From Mycobacterium sp. (lineage in GTDB: Bacteria > Actinomycetota > Actinomycetes > Mycobacteriales > Mycobacteriaceae): a DNA stretch of 60,178 nucleotides. The notes under the pieces are model-generated. The model had not been told where the DNA came from. It was given only the letters and a program-made list of their open reading frames with translations, and made no database searches. The position numbers were made by a program, and so were the translations under genes. The stretch is from the NCBI GenBank assembly GCA_025966225.1, contig JAOPVI010000093.1, forward strand, positions 1-60,178, given 5' to 3'. Of this stretch, positions 11,355 to 21,896 are shown piece after piece (the stretch's first letter is position 1; every line of letters begins with the position of its first letter).

Positions 11355-13343
11355 ATGACACAGCCCTTCAACACCGTCTTGGTCGCCAACCGCGGGGAGA
11401 TCGCGGTGCGGGTCATCCGCACGTTGCGCGCCATGGGAATTCGCTCCGTCGCGGTCTACAGCGACGCCGACGCGCGGGCCAGGCACGTGGCCGAGGCCGA
11501 CGTCGCCGTCCGCATCGGTCCTGCGCCTGCCCGGCAGAGCTACCTGGACATCGCCGCGGTCGTCGGTGCCGCAGCCCGCACCGGTGCGCAGGCCGTGCAC
11601 CCGGGTTATGGATTCCTTTCGGAGCGCGCCGACTTCGCCGCCGCGCTGGCGGAGGCAGGCCTCGTGTTCATCGGGCCGCCGGCACACGCCATCGCCACGA
11701 TGGGCGACAAGATCACCGCCAAGGCGGCCGTCTCGGCGTTCGGAGTGCCCGTCGTGCCCGGCATCTCCCGGCCCGGCCTGACCGACGACGACCTCATCGA
11801 CGGCGCCGCCGAGGTCGGCTTCCCCGTCCTGGTGAAGCCATCGGCAGGCGGAGGCGGCAAGGGCATGCGCATGGTCGAGCGACCCGCTGAGTTACCGGCC
11901 GCCCTCGTCTCCGCGCGCCGCGAATCCGCCGCGGCATTCGGCGACGACACGCTCTTCCTCGAGCGGTTCGTGCTGGTGCCCAGGCACATCGAGGTTCAGG
12001 TGCTGGCCGACGGCCACGGCAACGTGATCCACCTCGGCGAGCGCGAGTGCAGTCTGCAACGACGACATCAGAAGGTCATCGAAGAGGCGCCGTCGCCGCT
12101 GCTGGACCCGGCCACCCGTGCTCGAATCGGTGCGGCCGCCTGCGACACCGCCCGCAGCGTCGACTACGTAGGTGCGGGCACCGTCGAATTCATCGTCTCC
12201 GCGGAGCGCCCCGACGAGTTCTTCTTCATGGAGATGAATACTCGGCTGCAGGTGGAGCACCCGGTTACCGAGCTGGTTACCGGCGTCGACCTGGTCGAAC
12301 TCCAGGTGCGCATCGCGGCGGGGGAGCGATTGTCGCTTGCCCAGGGCGACATCGCCATGTCCGGCCACGCGATCGAAGCACGGGTCTACGCCGAGGATCC
12401 GGCCCACGACTTCCTGCCGACAGGTGGCACCGTGCTGGATGTCGTCGAACCACGCACTGCGAGAGTTGATTCCGGCATCTACGCCGGAACCGTCGTCGGC
12501 AGCGACTACGACCCGATGCTCGCCAAGGTCATCACTCACGGCGCCGATCGGCCCGCCGCGTTGAAGGCGTTGGACCGCGCACTGGCCGAGACCGCGGTGC
12601 TTGGGGTTACGACGAACGTCGCCTTCCTGCGCTTCCTGCTCGCCGACCCCGACGTGGTCGAAGGGGCCCTGGACACCGGCCTGCTCGACCGACGGGTCGG
12701 CGATTACACGCCACCAAGTGCCGGCGACGACGAGTTCGCCGCCGCCGCGGCATACCGGTGGCTGCGGAACTTCCACACGGCCACCGACGACCCGTGGTCG
12801 GTGCCATCGGGGTGGCGAATGGGCGAAGCTGCGGCCACCGTGCTCCGGTTGCGATCGGGGGAGCGCACCGACCACATCCTGATCACCGGTACTCCCGAGG
12901 CGGCCACCGTGACCGTCGAAGGTGGTGAAAAGCGGGTCCTGGCCGCGACTCTCGATGGCAATGCGCTGACCGTCACGCTGGACGGCCTGCGGGTGCGGTA
13001 TCGGGTCGCTGACTCCGAGCACCAGATCTGGCTCGCCGGCGACGACGGCGTCACCCTCGTCGAAGAGGTGCGCGAAGCGCCGGTCCGTCCCGACGACGAG
13101 CACAGCGGCGACGCGGAACTGGTCAGCCCAATGCCGGGATCGGTGGTCGCCATCGGCATGGAAGACGGCGGGATGGCAACTGCGGGCACCGTCGTCGTCA
13201 CCGTGGAGGCGATGAAGATGGAACACGCCCTGTCCGCACCCGTCGACGGCGTCGTCGAACTGTTCGTCGCCGTCGGCGACCAAGTCAAGGTGGGCCAGCC
13301 GCTGGCCCGGATCACCGTTGCAACCGAGGAGCCCGCGTCATGA
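11355..13343 (+). CDS. accA1: Biotin carboxylase/BCCP subunit AccA1
   Basis: 662 residues from ATG 11355 ([20 protein letters not shown]); the longer open frame upstream overlaps accD1. Biotin carboxylase domain: [25 protein letters not shown], the glycine loop SAGGGGKGM, and [16 protein letters not shown]. The C-terminal biotinyl domain has EAMKMEH with biotin-accepting Lys621. It charges biotin with bicarbonate and ATP and hands the carboxyl group to AccD1. The last 4 bases overlap fadE19 (ATGA), implying translational coupling. Confidence 0.92.
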   Translation: MTQPFNTVLVANRGEIAVRVIRTLRAMGIRSVAVYSDADARARHVAEADVAVRIGPAPARQSYLDIAAVVGAAARTGAQAVHPGYGFLSERADFAAALAEAGLVFIGPPAHAIATMGDKITAKAAVSAFGVPVVPGISRPGLTDDDLIDGAAEVGFPVLVKPSAGGGGKGMRMVERPAELPAALVSARRESAAAFGDDTLFLERFVLVPRHIEVQVLADGHGNVIHLGERECSLQRRHQKVIEEAPSPLLDPATRARIGAAACDTARSVDYVGAGTVEFIVSAERPDEFFFMEMNTRLQVEHPVTELVTGVDLVELQVRIAAGERLSLAQGDIAMSGHAIEARVYAEDPAHDFLPTGGTVLDVVEPRTARVDSGIYAGTVVGSDYDPMLAKVITHGADRPAALKALDRALAETAVLGVTTNVAFLRFLLADPDVVEGALDTGLLDRRVGDYTPPSAGDDEFAAAAAYRWLRNFHTATDDPWSVPSGWRMGEAAATVLRLRSGERTDHILITGTPEAATVTVEGGEKRVLAATLDGNALTVTLDGLRVRYRVADSEHQIWLAGDDGVTLVEEVREAPVRPDDEHSGDAELVSPMPGSVVAIGMEDGGMATAGTVVVTVEAMKMEHALSAPVDGVVELFVAVGDQVKVGQPLARITVATEEPAS

Positions 13344-14500
13344 GCAATAGTCTGTCCACTGGCACCCTGCCGGACCACTACGAGCAGCTGGCGAAGACGG
13401 TTCGCGACTTCGCCAAGACCGTCGTCGCGCCGGTAGCGGCCAAGCACGATGCCGAGCACTCGTTCCCGTACGAGGTCGTTTCTGGCATGGCCGACATGGG
13501 GCTGTTCGGGTTGCCGTTCCCCGAGGAGTACGGCGGCATGGGCGGCGACTACTTCGCCCTGTGCCTGGCCCTCGAGGAGCTCGGGAAGGTCGACCAGAGC
13601 GTGGCCATCACACTAGAGGCCGGGGTGTCACTTGGCGCAATGCCGGTGTACCGCTTCGGAACCGATGCGCAGAAGGAGGAGTGGCTTCCACTGCTGGCGA
13701 GTGGCAAGGCGCTCGGCGCGTTCGGCCTGACCGAGGCGGGCGGCGGCACCGACGCGGGGGCCACCAGGACCACCGCCCGACTGGATGGGGCAACGTGGGT
13801 CATCAATGGCTCCAAGCAGTTCATCACCACCTCGGGCACCGACATCACCAAGTTGGTCACCGTGACCGCGGTGACCGGGTCCGTCGACGGGCGAAAGCAG
13901 ATCTCGTCGATCCTGGTTCCGGTGCCCACTGAGGGGTTCACCGCCGAACCGGCCTACGACAAGGTGGGTTGGAACGCATCGGACACCCACCCGTTGAGCT
14001 TCGACGACGTGCGGGTGCCGCAGGAGAATTTGTTGGGCGAGCAGGGTCGGGGCTACGCGAACTTCCTGCGGATCCTCGACGAGGGGCGCATCGCGATCGC
14101 CGCACTGTCGACCGGCGCCGCACAAGGCTGTGTCGACGAATGCGTGAAGTACGCCAAGGAGCGCGAAGCGTTCGGCGCAGCCATCGGGACCTACCAGGCG
14201 ATCTCCTTCAAGATCGCCCGGATGGAGGCCCGCGCGTACACCGCCCGCACCGCCTACTACGACGCGGCGGCACTGATGTTGGCAGGCAAGCCGTTCAAGA
14301 AGGCGGCGGCCATCGCCAAGCTGGTCGCCAGTGAAGCTGCCATGGACAACGCCCGCGACGCCACCCAGGTGTTCGGCGGCTACGGTTTCATGAACGAATA
14401 CCCGGTTGCGCGGCACTACCGGGACAGCAAGATCCTGGAAATCGGTGAAGGGACAACCGAAGTGCAGCTGATGCTCATCGCGCGTGAGGCCGGCCTGTGA
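13340..14500 (+). CDS. fadE19: Acyl-CoA dehydrogenase FadE19 (likely isovaleryl-type)
   Basis: 386 residues. Typical ACAD architecture: N-terminal helices ([20 protein letters not shown]), [18 protein letters not shown]/substrate signature in the middle, and C-terminal helices with [18 protein letters not shown] and [12 protein letters not shown]-dependent alpha,beta-dehydrogenation of a short-chain acyl-CoA; in this operon isovaleryl-CoA, giving the 3-methylcrotonyl-CoA used by AccA1/AccD1, is the logical substrate (inference). Overlaps accA1 and the next gene by 4 bases each. Confidence 0.88.
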   Translation: MSNSLSTGTLPDHYEQLAKTVRDFAKTVVAPVAAKHDAEHSFPYEVVSGMADMGLFGLPFPEEYGGMGGDYFALCLALEELGKVDQSVAITLEAGVSLGAMPVYRFGTDAQKEEWLPLLASGKALGAFGLTEAGGGTDAGATRTTARLDGATWVINGSKQFITTSGTDITKLVTVTAVTGSVDGRKQISSILVPVPTEGFTAEPAYDKVGWNASDTHPLSFDDVRVPQENLLGEQGRGYANFLRILDEGRIAIAALSTGAAQGCVDECVKYAKEREAFGAAIGTYQAISFKIARMEARAYTARTAYYDAAALMLAGKPFKKAAAIAKLVASEAAMDNARDATQVFGGYGFMNEYPVARHYRDSKILEIGEGTTEVQLMLIAREAGL

Positions 14501-14985
14501 CGGAGAAGCGCATCGTCACCCAGCGCGGGCTGTGGTTCGAGGAGTTCGAACCAGGGGTGCTCTACCAGCACCGGCCGGGCCGCACCATCACCGAAGCCGA
14601 CAACGTGCTGTTCACCACGCTGACGATGAATACCCAAGCGCTGCACTTGGATGCCGCGTTCGCAGACGCGCTGCCACCATTCCATCAGCGGCTGGTGAAC
14701 TCGATGTTCACGCTGTCGACCCTCGTCGGCCTCTCGGTGGCACAGTTGACGCAGGGCACCATCGTCGGGAACCTCGGGTTCAGTGACGTGGCGTTCCCAA
14801 AGCCGCTCTTCCACGGCGACACGCTGTACGCCGAGACCGAGGTGACCGAGAAGCGGGAGTCCAAGAGCCGTCCCGGGGAGGGTATCGTCACCTTCTCGCA
14901 CGTCGGGCGCAACCAGCACGGTGACGTCGTCGCGACCGCGTCGCGAAAGACCATGGTGCGCATGCGTCCCGCAGGGGAGAACTGA
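14497..14985 (+). CDS. MaoC-type enoyl-CoA hydratase (Rv2499c-like)
   Basis: 162 residues from GTG 14497 overlapping the fadE19 stop. Single hot-dog MaoC domain: FEPGVLYQHRPGRTITEADN at the start, the hydratase-like FTTLTMNTQALHLDAAFA segment, and NLGFSDVAFPKPLFHGDTLY. In this operon it would hydrate 3-methylglutaconyl-CoA to HMG-CoA, or itaconyl-CoA to citramalyl-CoA, feeding the CitE-like lyase encoded next. The stop and the citE start share one base. Confidence 0.85.
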   Translation: MTEKRIVTQRGLWFEEFEPGVLYQHRPGRTITEADNVLFTTLTMNTQALHLDAAFADALPPFHQRLVNSMFTLSTLVGLSVAQLTQGTIVGNLGFSDVAFPKPLFHGDTLYAETEVTEKRESKSRPGEGIVTFSHVGRNQHGDVVATASRKTMVRMRPAGEN

Positions 14986-15800
14986 TGGCGCTCGCCAAGG
15001 ACAATGGCCCAGGCTGGCTCTTCTGCCCGGCTGACCGGCCCGAGCGGTTCGAAAAGGCCGCCGCCGCAGCCGATGTGGTCATCCTCGACCTCGAGGACGG
15101 CGTCGCCGCCAAGGACCGCGAGGCAGCGCGCACCGCGTTGATCGACACGCCGCTCGACCCCAGCAAGACGGTGGTGCGGGTCAATCCCGTCAACACCACC
15201 GATCACGAACTCGACCTGAAGGCGTTGGCGCGCACCGAGTACAGCACCGTGATGCTCGCCAAGACCGAGACCGCCGAACAGGTCGCATCGCTGGCTCCGC
15301 TGGATGTCGTCGTGCTCGTCGAAACCCCGCTGGGAGCATTGGCCGTCGCCGAGACCGCGCGGGCCGACAACGCCTTCGCCGTCATGTGGGGTGCGGAGGA
15401 CCTCTTCGCGGTGCTCGGTGGAACCGCTAACCGCCACGCCGACGGCAGTTATCGCGACGTCGCCACGCACGTCCGATCGCAGGCCCTGCTGGCCGCCAAG
15501 GCCTACGGTCGAATGGCACTCGATTCGGTGTACATCGACATCAAGGACCTCGACGGGTTGCGCGCCGAGACCGACGACGCCGTCGCCGTCGGCTTCGATG
15601 CCAAGGTAGCGATCCATCCGACTCAGGTCGCGGTGATCCGAGCCGGCTACGCACCCACCGACGAGGAGGTCGACTGGGCGCGGGCAGTGCTCGCGAGGGC
15701 ACGCGACGAGCGGGGCGTCTTCCAACATGAGGGGCTCATGGTGGACACGCCGGTCCTGCGCCGCGCGGAGCGAATCGTCGCATTGGCGCCAACTGCTTGA
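14985..15800 (+). CDS. citE: CitE-like acyl-CoA lyase (Rv2498c-like)
   Basis: 271 residues. HpcH/HpaI aldolase family TIM barrel, CitE branch: WLFCPADRPERFEKAAAAAD, VVILDLEDGVAAKDRE, the VVVLVETPLGAL catalytic Glu segment, and the MWGAEDLFAVLGG acidic metal-binding loop. The M. tuberculosis counterpart has been assigned (S)-citramalyl-CoA and HMG-CoA lyase activity, which would finish leucine catabolism to acetyl-CoA and acetoacetate and also serve itaconate breakdown. No citrate lyase alpha or gamma genes are nearby, consistent with a stand-alone enzyme. Confidence 0.88.
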   Translation: MALAKDNGPGWLFCPADRPERFEKAAAAADVVILDLEDGVAAKDREAARTALIDTPLDPSKTVVRVNPVNTTDHELDLKALARTEYSTVMLAKTETAEQVASLAPLDVVVLVETPLGALAVAETARADNAFAVMWGAEDLFAVLGGTANRHADGSYRDVATHVRSQALLAAKAYGRMALDSVYIDIKDLDGLRAETDDAVAVGFDAKVAIHPTQVAVIRAGYAPTDEEVDWARAVLARARDERGVFQHEGLMVDTPVLRRAERIVALAPTA

Positions 15801-15813
15801 TGATTCAGTGCGA

Positions 15814-16169
15814 CGCGCGTCGCCTCGCCCTGCGATAGCGGTACTTCGTACCGACCCGCTGCATCCTGGCGACACGATCCGGGTCGGCGAATTCGTGCTG
15901 ACCTATCGCGACTCGGGGCGGGTTCCCGAGGCCGCGACGGGTATCGCGGGCCGCTGCCCACCCGCAGCGCACTGACCGACGCGCAACTCAAGGTGCTCAG
16001 ACGGGCGCGACGACACGGCCGTGCCGCGGTCCCCGCTGAACGCGCTGTGTTCGAGATCGAGCGCATAATGGGGACAGCCCCAGTGCTGGGGCGAGCAGAG
16101 CGCATCGGCTCGTTGGCACCACACCCAGGTAGCCAGCGGACAGACCTCCCACCAGAGGTTTTGCTCTAA
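15814..16169 (+). pseudogene. Decayed gene, possible FHA-domain C-terminal remnant
   Basis: The 437 bp between citE and bkdA hold no intact gene. One frame reads RTDPLHPGDTIRVGEFVLTY and then RDSG, which looks like the end of an FHA domain, and stops at 15975. The reading continues in another frame after about 15930 as LPTRSALTDAQLKVLRRARR and runs to a TAA at 16169. No start codon with a ribosome-binding site is seen. I read this as a frameshifted, 5'-truncated relic; the FHA assignment is tentative. Confidence 0.35.
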
Positions 16170-16198
16170 TCGCCTCCGTGCTGAGCACCTCAGTCGCC

Positions 16199-16219
16199 TG
16201 ACGGCGCAACCCGCCGTCA
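16199..16219 (+). promoter_or_regulatory. Hairpin just upstream of bkdA ribosome-binding site
   Basis: Perfect 8-bp inverted repeat TGACGGCG / CGCCGTCA with a 5-base loop, ending 8 bases before the AGGAGG of bkdA. There is no T-run after it. It could stabilise a processed bkd mRNA end, attenuate read-through from citE, or be chance in GC-rich DNA. Confidence 0.4.
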
Positions 16220-16237
16220 GTGACCCTAGGAGGCGGT

Positions 16238-17338
16238 ATGGCCGGCTTTGTTCAGGCACCCACGACGTCGATCGGCGTCGAGCTGGAACCGATTCAACTG
16301 GTGGCGCCCGACGGGACGCCTACCCCGGAAACCCGGTACCGCCGAGAGCTACCTCCCGAGACGCTGTCCTGGCTCTACGAGTCGATGGTCGTCACCCGCG
16401 AGCTCGACACCGAGTTCGTCAACCTCCAACGCCAGGGCGAGCTCGCGCTGTTCGCGTCGTGCCGCGGTCAGGAGGCCGCCCAGATCGGTGCGACGGCGGC
16501 CTTGCGCAAGACCGATTGGTTGTTCCCGCAGTACCGGGAGCTCGGCGCATTCCTCGTGCGCGGTATCGCGCCAGCCCAGATGGGAGCGGTGTGGCGGGGC
16601 CGATGGCACGGCGGGCTCGAGTTCACGAAGAAGTGCTGCGCCCCGATCTCCATTCAGATCGGCACTCACGGCCTGCATGCGGTCGGCGCCGCGATGGCCG
16701 CCGAACGGCTGGGTGAGGATTCGGTCACCGTGGCGTTCATCGGCGACGGTGCCACCTCCGAGGGGGACGTCCACGAGGCGTTGAACCTAGCGTCGGTGTT
16801 CAACGTGCCGTGCGTGTTCTTCGTGCAGAACAACCAGTGGGCCATCTCGACGCGCGCGAGTCATCAGCATGCCGGCCCGTCGATCGCGCACCGGGGCATC
16901 GGCTACGGGATGCCTGCCGTGCGGGTCGACGGTAACGACGTGCTCGCCTGCTACGCAGTGATGTCCGAAGCCGCCGCGCGTGCCCGCGGTGGTGGAGGTC
17001 CCACGCTGATCGAGGCCGTCACCTATCGGATGGGGCCGCACACCACGTCGGACGATCCCACTCGTTATCGCCCCGACGACGAGGTCGAGCCTTGGCGGGC
17101 AAGGGATCCCATCAGTCGCTGCCGGACGTATCTCGAATCCGTGGGGGTGTGGACCGAGCGGCTCGAGAAGCGGGTTGCGGCGCGGTCGGCGCGGCTACGG
17201 TCCGAGCTTCGCACGGCGGTCATCGAGGAACCCGACATCGACGTCGCCGAGGTGTTCGACACCGTCTATCACGACATCACTCCCGAATTGGCGCGGCAAC
17301 GCGATCAGTTGGCGGCCGAATTGGCGAAGGAGGCCTGA
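16238..17338 (+). CDS. bkdA: Branched-chain keto-acid dehydrogenase E1 alpha
   Basis: 366 residues from ATG 16238 with AGGAGG 4 bases upstream; a GTG at 16220 is in frame but lies before that site. The thiamine diphosphate motif is GDGATSEGDVHEALNLA followed by FVQNNQWAIS, and CRGQEAAQIGATAALRKTDW and QIGTHGLHAVGAAMA are standard E1 alpha segments. It decarboxylates branched 2-oxo acids from Leu, Ile and Val and reductively acylates the E2 lipoyl group. bkdB follows after one base. Confidence 0.92.
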   Translation: MAGFVQAPTTSIGVELEPIQLVAPDGTPTPETRYRRELPPETLSWLYESMVVTRELDTEFVNLQRQGELALFASCRGQEAAQIGATAALRKTDWLFPQYRELGAFLVRGIAPAQMGAVWRGRWHGGLEFTKKCCAPISIQIGTHGLHAVGAAMAAERLGEDSVTVAFIGDGATSEGDVHEALNLASVFNVPCVFFVQNNQWAISTRASHQHAGPSIAHRGIGYGMPAVRVDGNDVLACYAVMSEAAARARGGGGPTLIEAVTYRMGPHTTSDDPTRYRPDDEVEPWRARDPISRCRTYLESVGVWTERLEKRVAARSARLRSELRTAVIEEPDIDVAEVFDTVYHDITPELARQRDQLAAELAKEA

Positions 17339-17339
17339 A

Positions 17340-18401
17340 ATGACCCAAATCATCGAGCGGCCATCGTGGTTCGGGGATGACGCGCAGGAGCCCGAGCGCT
17401 TGCCCCAGCTGCGTCCGTTGGCAACCGCTACGACGTCCACGATGGCGCAGGCGATCAACCGCGCACTGCACGACGCCATGTTCGCCGACGATCGGGTGCT
17501 GGTGTTCGGCGAGGACGTGGCCAAGCTGGGTGGGGTGTTCCGCGTGACCGAAGGACTGGCTGACACGTTCGGCGACGCACGGTGCTTCGACACCCCGCTG
17601 GCGGAATCCGCGATCATCGGCATCGCGATCGGCATGGCGATCCGCGGGTTCGTCCCGGTGCCAGAGATCCAGTTCGACGGCTTCGCGGCGCCTGCGTTCG
17701 ACCAGCTCGTCAGTCACCTGGCCAAGTATCGAGCGCGCACGCGCGGCGACGTCGACATGCCGGTGACGATCCGAATCCCGTCGTTCGGTGGAATCGGTGC
17801 GGTAGAACATCATTCGGAGTCCACCGAGTCCTACTGGTTGCACACCGCTGGGCTGAAGGTGGTGGTGCCTTCGACGCCGAACGACGCGTACTGGCTGCTG
17901 AGGCATTCGATCGCCGAGCGCGATCCGGTGATCTTCCTCGAGCCCAAGCGCCGCTATTGGATGCGGGAGTTCGTCGACACCGAGGTTCCGGCCGCGCCGC
18001 TCGGACGCGCCGCGGTGCGCAGGCCCGGCGACGACGTCACGGTCATCACCTACGGATCCTTGGTGGCCACCGCGCTGAACGCGGCTGAGTTGGCCGCCGA
18101 CTCGTACGGGCTCGAGGTCGTCGACCTGCGTTCGTTGAACCCGTTGGACTTCGACACCATCGCGGCGTCCGTACGCAAGACCGGCCGTGCGGTGGTGATG
18201 CACGAAGGTCCGCGCACACTGGGCTTCGGCGCCGAGCTCGCCGCGCGCATCCAGGAAGAACTCTTCTACGACCTGGAGGCACCGGTGCTGCGCGCCACGG
18301 GATTCGACACCCCCTACCCACCTGCCCGCCTCGAGAAGGTCTGGTTGCCCGGTGTAGATCGATTGCTCGACTGCGTCGAGAACGCGATGAGTCAGCCATG
18401 A
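17340..18401 (+). CDS. bkdB: Branched-chain keto-acid dehydrogenase E1 beta
   Basis: 353 residues from ATG 17340; the open frame extends upstream only inside bkdA. Transketolase pyrimidine-binding domain ([23 protein letters not shown] split across residues about 35-57) with [21 protein letters not shown], then the C-terminal domain [19 protein letters not shown] and [15 protein letters not shown]. It pairs with BkdA in an alpha2beta2 E1. The stop overlaps the bkdC start by 4 bases. Confidence 0.92.
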   Translation: MTQIIERPSWFGDDAQEPERLPQLRPLATATTSTMAQAINRALHDAMFADDRVLVFGEDVAKLGGVFRVTEGLADTFGDARCFDTPLAESAIIGIAIGMAIRGFVPVPEIQFDGFAAPAFDQLVSHLAKYRARTRGDVDMPVTIRIPSFGGIGAVEHHSESTESYWLHTAGLKVVVPSTPNDAYWLLRHSIAERDPVIFLEPKRRYWMREFVDTEVPAAPLGRAAVRRPGDDVTVITYGSLVATALNAAELAADSYGLEVVDLRSLNPLDFDTIAASVRKTGRAVVMHEGPRTLGFGAELAARIQEELFYDLEAPVLRATGFDTPYPPARLEKVWLPGVDRLLDCVENAMSQP

Positions 18402-19558
18402 CCGAGTCGACGGTGCGCGACTTCATGGTGCCGGACCTAGGTGAGGGCCTCGAAGACGCGACGATCACCGGATGGCAGGTCGCGGTCGGCGACGACGTCG
18501 AACTGAACCAGGTGCTCTGCACGGTCGAGACCAACAAGGCCGAGGTGGAGCTGCCAAGCCCCTACGCGGGGCGCGTCGTGGAACTCGGTGGCGTCGAAGG
18601 TCAAACCCTGCCCGTCGGAACGGTATTGGTGCGCATCGCGACGGATACCGCTGTCCCACGCCAGCCGGTGCTGGTGGGTTACGGCACTGACGCGGGTATG
18701 GACGCCACCAGGCGGCCGCCTCCGACGGGTCGACCACGCGCCAAGCCGCCGGTACGCAAGCTGGCCTCCGAACTCGACGTCGACATGGCAGCCGTCGCGC
18801 CGGGTTCGGGTCCCGACGGCGTCGTCACGCGTGACGACGTCCTTGCGGCGGCGGATGGTACCGGGCAGGAGGGCACGACGGTGAGCGGGGTCCGACTCGA
18901 GATGGCGCGTCGAATGGCGCTGTCACGCAGGGAGATCCCCGATGCCCATGCCTCGGTGCAGGTGGACTGCACACGGTTGCTCCAACTGCGGGACCGGCTT
19001 GGTGCGGCGGCTACCGAGCCGATCACCCCATTCGTGCTGACGCTGCGGCTGCTGACCGTCGCGCTTGGCCATCACCCGATTCTGAACTCGACGTGGGTGG
19101 ACACCGTGGACGGTCCGCGCATCCACGCCCACCCCGCCGTTCACCTCGGCGTCGGGGTCGCGGCGCCGCGCGGGCTGCTGGTCCCCGTCGTTACCGACGC
19201 GCAGAACAGGACCACCCGTGAACTGGCGGTGGTGGTTACCCGATTGATCGCAGAGGCCCGGGCTGGCACACTGAAACCCGTTGAATTGCAGGGCTCTACG
19301 TTCACCGTGTCTAATTTCGGGGCCTTGGGTCTCGACGAGGGCGTGCCCGTTCTCAACCACCCCGAGGCGGGAATTGTCGGCATGGGTTCACTGAAGCCAC
19401 GTCCCGTAGTCGTCGACGGTGTGGTCGTGGCGCGGCCCACGATGACGCTCACGTGCGCCTTCGACCACCGGGTCGCCGACGGTGCTCAGGTGGCCGCGTT
19501 CCTGTGCGAGCTTCGCGACCTGATCGAGTCGCCCGAGCTCGCGCTACTCGACCTCTGA
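18398..19558 (+). CDS. bkdC: Branched-chain keto-acid dehydrogenase E2 (dihydrolipoyl acyltransferase)
   Basis: 386 residues. One N-terminal lipoyl domain with Lys47 in [13 protein letters not shown], a Pro/Arg hinge, a peripheral subunit-binding segment ([33 protein letters not shown]) and a C-terminal CAT-like catalytic domain with [10 protein letters not shown] (His357, Asp361). It passes the branched acyl group to CoA. No E3 gene is present here, so the general lipoamide dehydrogenase presumably serves. Last gene of the operon. Confidence 0.92.
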   Translation: MTESTVRDFMVPDLGEGLEDATITGWQVAVGDDVELNQVLCTVETNKAEVELPSPYAGRVVELGGVEGQTLPVGTVLVRIATDTAVPRQPVLVGYGTDAGMDATRRPPPTGRPRAKPPVRKLASELDVDMAAVAPGSGPDGVVTRDDVLAAADGTGQEGTTVSGVRLEMARRMALSRREIPDAHASVQVDCTRLLQLRDRLGAAATEPITPFVLTLRLLTVALGHHPILNSTWVDTVDGPRIHAHPAVHLGVGVAAPRGLLVPVVTDAQNRTTRELAVVVTRLIAEARAGTLKPVELQGSTFTVSNFGALGLDEGVPVLNHPEAGIVGMGSLKPRPVVVDGVVVARPTMTLTCAFDHRVADGAQVAAFLCELRDLIESPELALLDL

Positions 19559-19578
19559 CCCCCCCGCGACTACGGCGC

Positions 19579-19606
19579 GCTTTCGTTCAGTGAGCGAACA
19601 TGAGCG
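19579..19606 (+). terminator. Possible hairpin at the bkd operon end
   Basis: Between the convergent bkdC and enoyl-CoA hydratase genes an interrupted inverted repeat can be drawn: GCGCT and AGCGC outside, TTCGTTCA and TGAGCGAA inside with one G-U pair. There is no T-run, so it is at best a bidirectional barrier. Confidence 0.3.
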
Positions 19607-19622
19607 CTCCCAAATCGCGGTG

Positions 19623-20402
19623 TTACTTGCGTTGGGCGGCGGCCAGGCGGGCCGCGAACTCGGGTGAGTCGATGGACACGGCCTGCGGCCCGATCTCGAC
19701 GTCCACGGCGATGCGGTGCTGGTCCGTGTCGACGGTGCCCGGGTTGGCCGTCGCCCGCATCGAGGCCTTGGTGGCGATGACCACGTCGCGCGGGGCCGAA
19801 GCGGGCCCTGCCGCGAGTTCACGGGCGGCGGCCACGGGATCGTCGGCGACCTGCAACGCCAACCCGTGCCGGACGGCTGCCTCGGCGTCGAAGCGCATGC
19901 CGAACAAGAGCGACGCCCGCGCCACCTGCGGCCCGACTGCGCGCTGCAGCATCCAGGTGGCGCCACCGCCGGGATGGATGCCGAGCTTCTGGAATCGGGG
20001 GTCGAACGTCGCCGCGGGTCCCGCGATGCGCACGTCGGCGGCCAGCGCCAGGTTCAATCCGGCGCCGACGGCAGGACCGTTGACCGCGGCAATCGTCGGC
20101 AGAGTGCAATTGGCGACGGCGAGGAAGCCGTCGTAGATCACCCGCAGCCCGTCTTCGGCGGCCTCGCCGAGCGCGGTGAGGTTGGCGCCAGCGCAGAACG
20201 CCTTGCCCGCGCCGGTCACGATGACGGCGTGTACCTCGGGGTTGGCCTCGGCCCCGTCGACGGCGGCCCGGAGTGCGGCCGAGATCTCCGCGGTGACGGC
20301 GTTTCGCCGATCGGGGTCGTTGATGGTGATGACGGCGACGCGATCTTCGACCTGCACGAGTACCAGTTCAGACACGGGGGTCAGCGTAGTGACCGCTGTC
20401 AT
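19623..20402 (-). CDS. echA14: Enoyl-CoA hydratase/isomerase family protein (EchA14-like)
   Basis: 259 residues from ATG 20402 ([20 protein letters not shown]). That start overlaps the stop of the upstream lipoprotein gene as ATGA, which favours it over a start 30 bases further up. Crotonase fold: [30 protein letters not shown] (first oxyanion loop), [20 protein letters not shown] (second loop) and [14 protein letters not shown]. The usual second catalytic Glu position is replaced by HPGG, as in many paralogues, so hydratase activity is not certain. The symbol is inferred from location beside bkdC. Confidence 0.7.
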   Translation of the reverse strand: MTAVTTLTPVSELVLVQVEDRVAVITINDPDRRNAVTAEISAALRAAVDGAEANPEVHAVIVTGAGKAFCAGANLTALGEAAEDGLRVIYDGFLAVANCTLPTIAAVNGPAVGAGLNLALAADVRIAGPAATFDPRFQKLGIHPGGGATWMLQRAVGPQVARASLLFGMRFDAEAAVRHGLALQVADDPVAAARELAAGPASAPRDVVIATKASMRATANPGTVDTDQHRIAVDVEIGPQAVSIDSPEFAARLAAAQRK

Positions 20403-21091
20403 CCCGCCGCGTTGGGCCTCAGCGCCGGGCACCTGCCGTTGTCGTCGACGGCGATCTCGAAGTGCCAGTTCTCGTTGGCGTAGATCTGGCAGAGCCCGAA
20501 CTGCGCGCCATTGCGGATGAGCCAGTCGGACGCGCCGACGCCCGTGACGTCGACCGCCTCGCCGAGCACGTGCTTGGAAGCATCTGGTGAAGCGACGAAC
20601 TGTTGCGCGACGTCCACGCTGCCGTACTGCCGGACGGCGTCGGCGAAGAGCCGCTGCTGGAATCCCTTGGAGCGCCAGCCCGACGTCAGGGTGATGTTGA
20701 CCCCCTGGGCCGCAGCGGCACGGGTGGCACCTTGAACCGCCCTCAGCAACAACGGGTCAAGCCGTGTGACTGGCTGACTGACGGTGTCGAATGGACTGAA
20801 CGTCCGGCCTTCGGGTAGCCACCCGTTCCACGTATCGACGCCTGCTGAACCGACCGTCAATGCGCCCGCATCGCCCGCGGGCGGCCCGGCTGGGGGCAAG
20901 GTCGCCGCGGTGCCGATGACGAGGGCCTGGGGCGTCACGTTCGACGCGACAACCGGCACCTGGCCTTGGGCGCCGGTCGAGCTGGTGTTCGGCGCGGGGA
21001 ATGACTGCGTTGTCGACCCCGACGCGCAACTCACCAGCGTCAGGGCCGTCGCCGCGAAGAGTGCGACCTCGGCAAACCATCGCTGTGCCAC
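20399..21091 (-). CDS. Lipoprotein, D-alanyl-D-alanine carboxypeptidase of the VanY (M15B) family
   Basis: 230 residues from GTG 21091, which has GGAGG 7 bases upstream; longer forms lack such a site. Signal peptide with lipobox LTLVSC puts the lipidated Cys at residue 22. The catalytic zinc-peptidase domain is in the second half: [27 protein letters not shown] (His and Asp zinc ligands) and ENWHFEI (third ligand). It would trim peptidoglycan stem peptides outside the membrane. Translationally coupled to the downstream hydratase, an unrelated function. Confidence 0.8.
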   Translation of the reverse strand: MAQRWFAEVALFAATALTLVSCASGSTTQSFPAPNTSSTGAQGQVPVVASNVTPQALVIGTAATLPPAGPPAGDAGALTVGSAGVDTWNGWLPEGRTFSPFDTVSQPVTRLDPLLLRAVQGATRAAAAQGVNITLTSGWRSKGFQQRLFADAVRQYGSVDVAQQFVASPDASKHVLGEAVDVTGVGASDWLIRNGAQFGLCQIYANENWHFEIAVDDNGRCPALRPNAAG

Positions 21092-21197
21092 GTGGTCGCC
21101 TCCGATCGCCACTCGTCGCTCTGCCGTCGGCAAAGGCGTGCTCCATTGATTCTCCCCCGTGTTGGCCCAGCTCGGCGCGGCGGCGCAGGATGGACGG

Positions 21198-21896
21198 GTG
21201 GACATCTCTTCGAGCACTGCTCTGGTAACTGGCGCCAACCGTGGACTCGGTCGGCATTTCACCTCCGAACTTCTGCGCCGCGGCGCCAAGGTTTACGCCG
21301 GCGCCCGCGATCCCGGTTCGGTCGACGTCGACGGCGCCGTGCCGATCGCCGTGGACATCACGGATCCTGGCTCGGTGGCCGCCGCAGCAGAGGCGGCGGG
21401 CGACGTGACCCTGCTCATCAACAATGCGGGCATCGACCGCGGCACCAACCTGCTTACCGGTGACCTGGACGGTGCTCAACAGGAGATGAACACCAATTAC
21501 TTCGGCACGTTGTCTGCGATCCGGGCGTTCGCTCCGGTCATCGCGGGCAACGGCGGAGGCGGAATCCTCAACGTGCTCTCGGTGCTGTCCTGGTTAAGCC
21601 TGCCGGAGCTGAGCGGCTACTGCGCATCGAAGTCCGCGGCCTGGTCGATGACGAACGCAGTGCGGGCGGAACTGGTCGACCGCGGCATCGTGGTGACGGC
21701 TCTGCACGTCGGGCTGATGGACACCGACATGGCGGCGGGTCAGGACGGGCCAAAGTCCAATCCCGCCGAGGTTGCCGCGCTCGCGGTGGACGCCATCGCC
21801 GCGGGGGCCTACGAGCTGCTCGCCGACGATACGAGCCGCGCAGTTCAAGCCGGGCTGGCCAAGGGAGTGGCGGGCGTCTACCCCCAGTTCGCCTGA
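21198..21896 (+). CDS. SDR-family oxidoreductase
   Basis: 232 residues from GTG 21198 (VDISSSTALVTGANRGLG) with AGGA 9 bases upstream; a GTG at 21159 would add 13 residues without a better site. Classical SDR: TGANRGLG, NNAG at about residue 78, catalytic Ser in LNVLSVLSWLS, and YCASKSA. NAD(P)-dependent alcohol/carbonyl oxidoreductase of unknown substrate. Its stop shares one base with the start of the dehalogenase gene, so the two are coupled. Confidence 0.8.
   Translation: MDISSSTALVTGANRGLGRHFTSELLRRGAKVYAGARDPGSVDVDGAVPIAVDITDPGSVAAAAEAAGDVTLLINNAGIDRGTNLLTGDLDGAQQEMNTNYFGTLSAIRAFAPVIAGNGGGGILNVLSVLSWLSLPELSGYCASKSAAWSMTNAVRAELVDRGIVVTALHVGLMDTDMAAGQDGPKSNPAEVAALAVDAIAAGAYELLADDTSRAVQAGLAKGVAGVYPQFA

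Noticed and set aside
11892..13283. Minus-strand open frame of 463 codons opposite accA1
   Set aside because: Same reason; accA1 motifs on the plus strand are complete.
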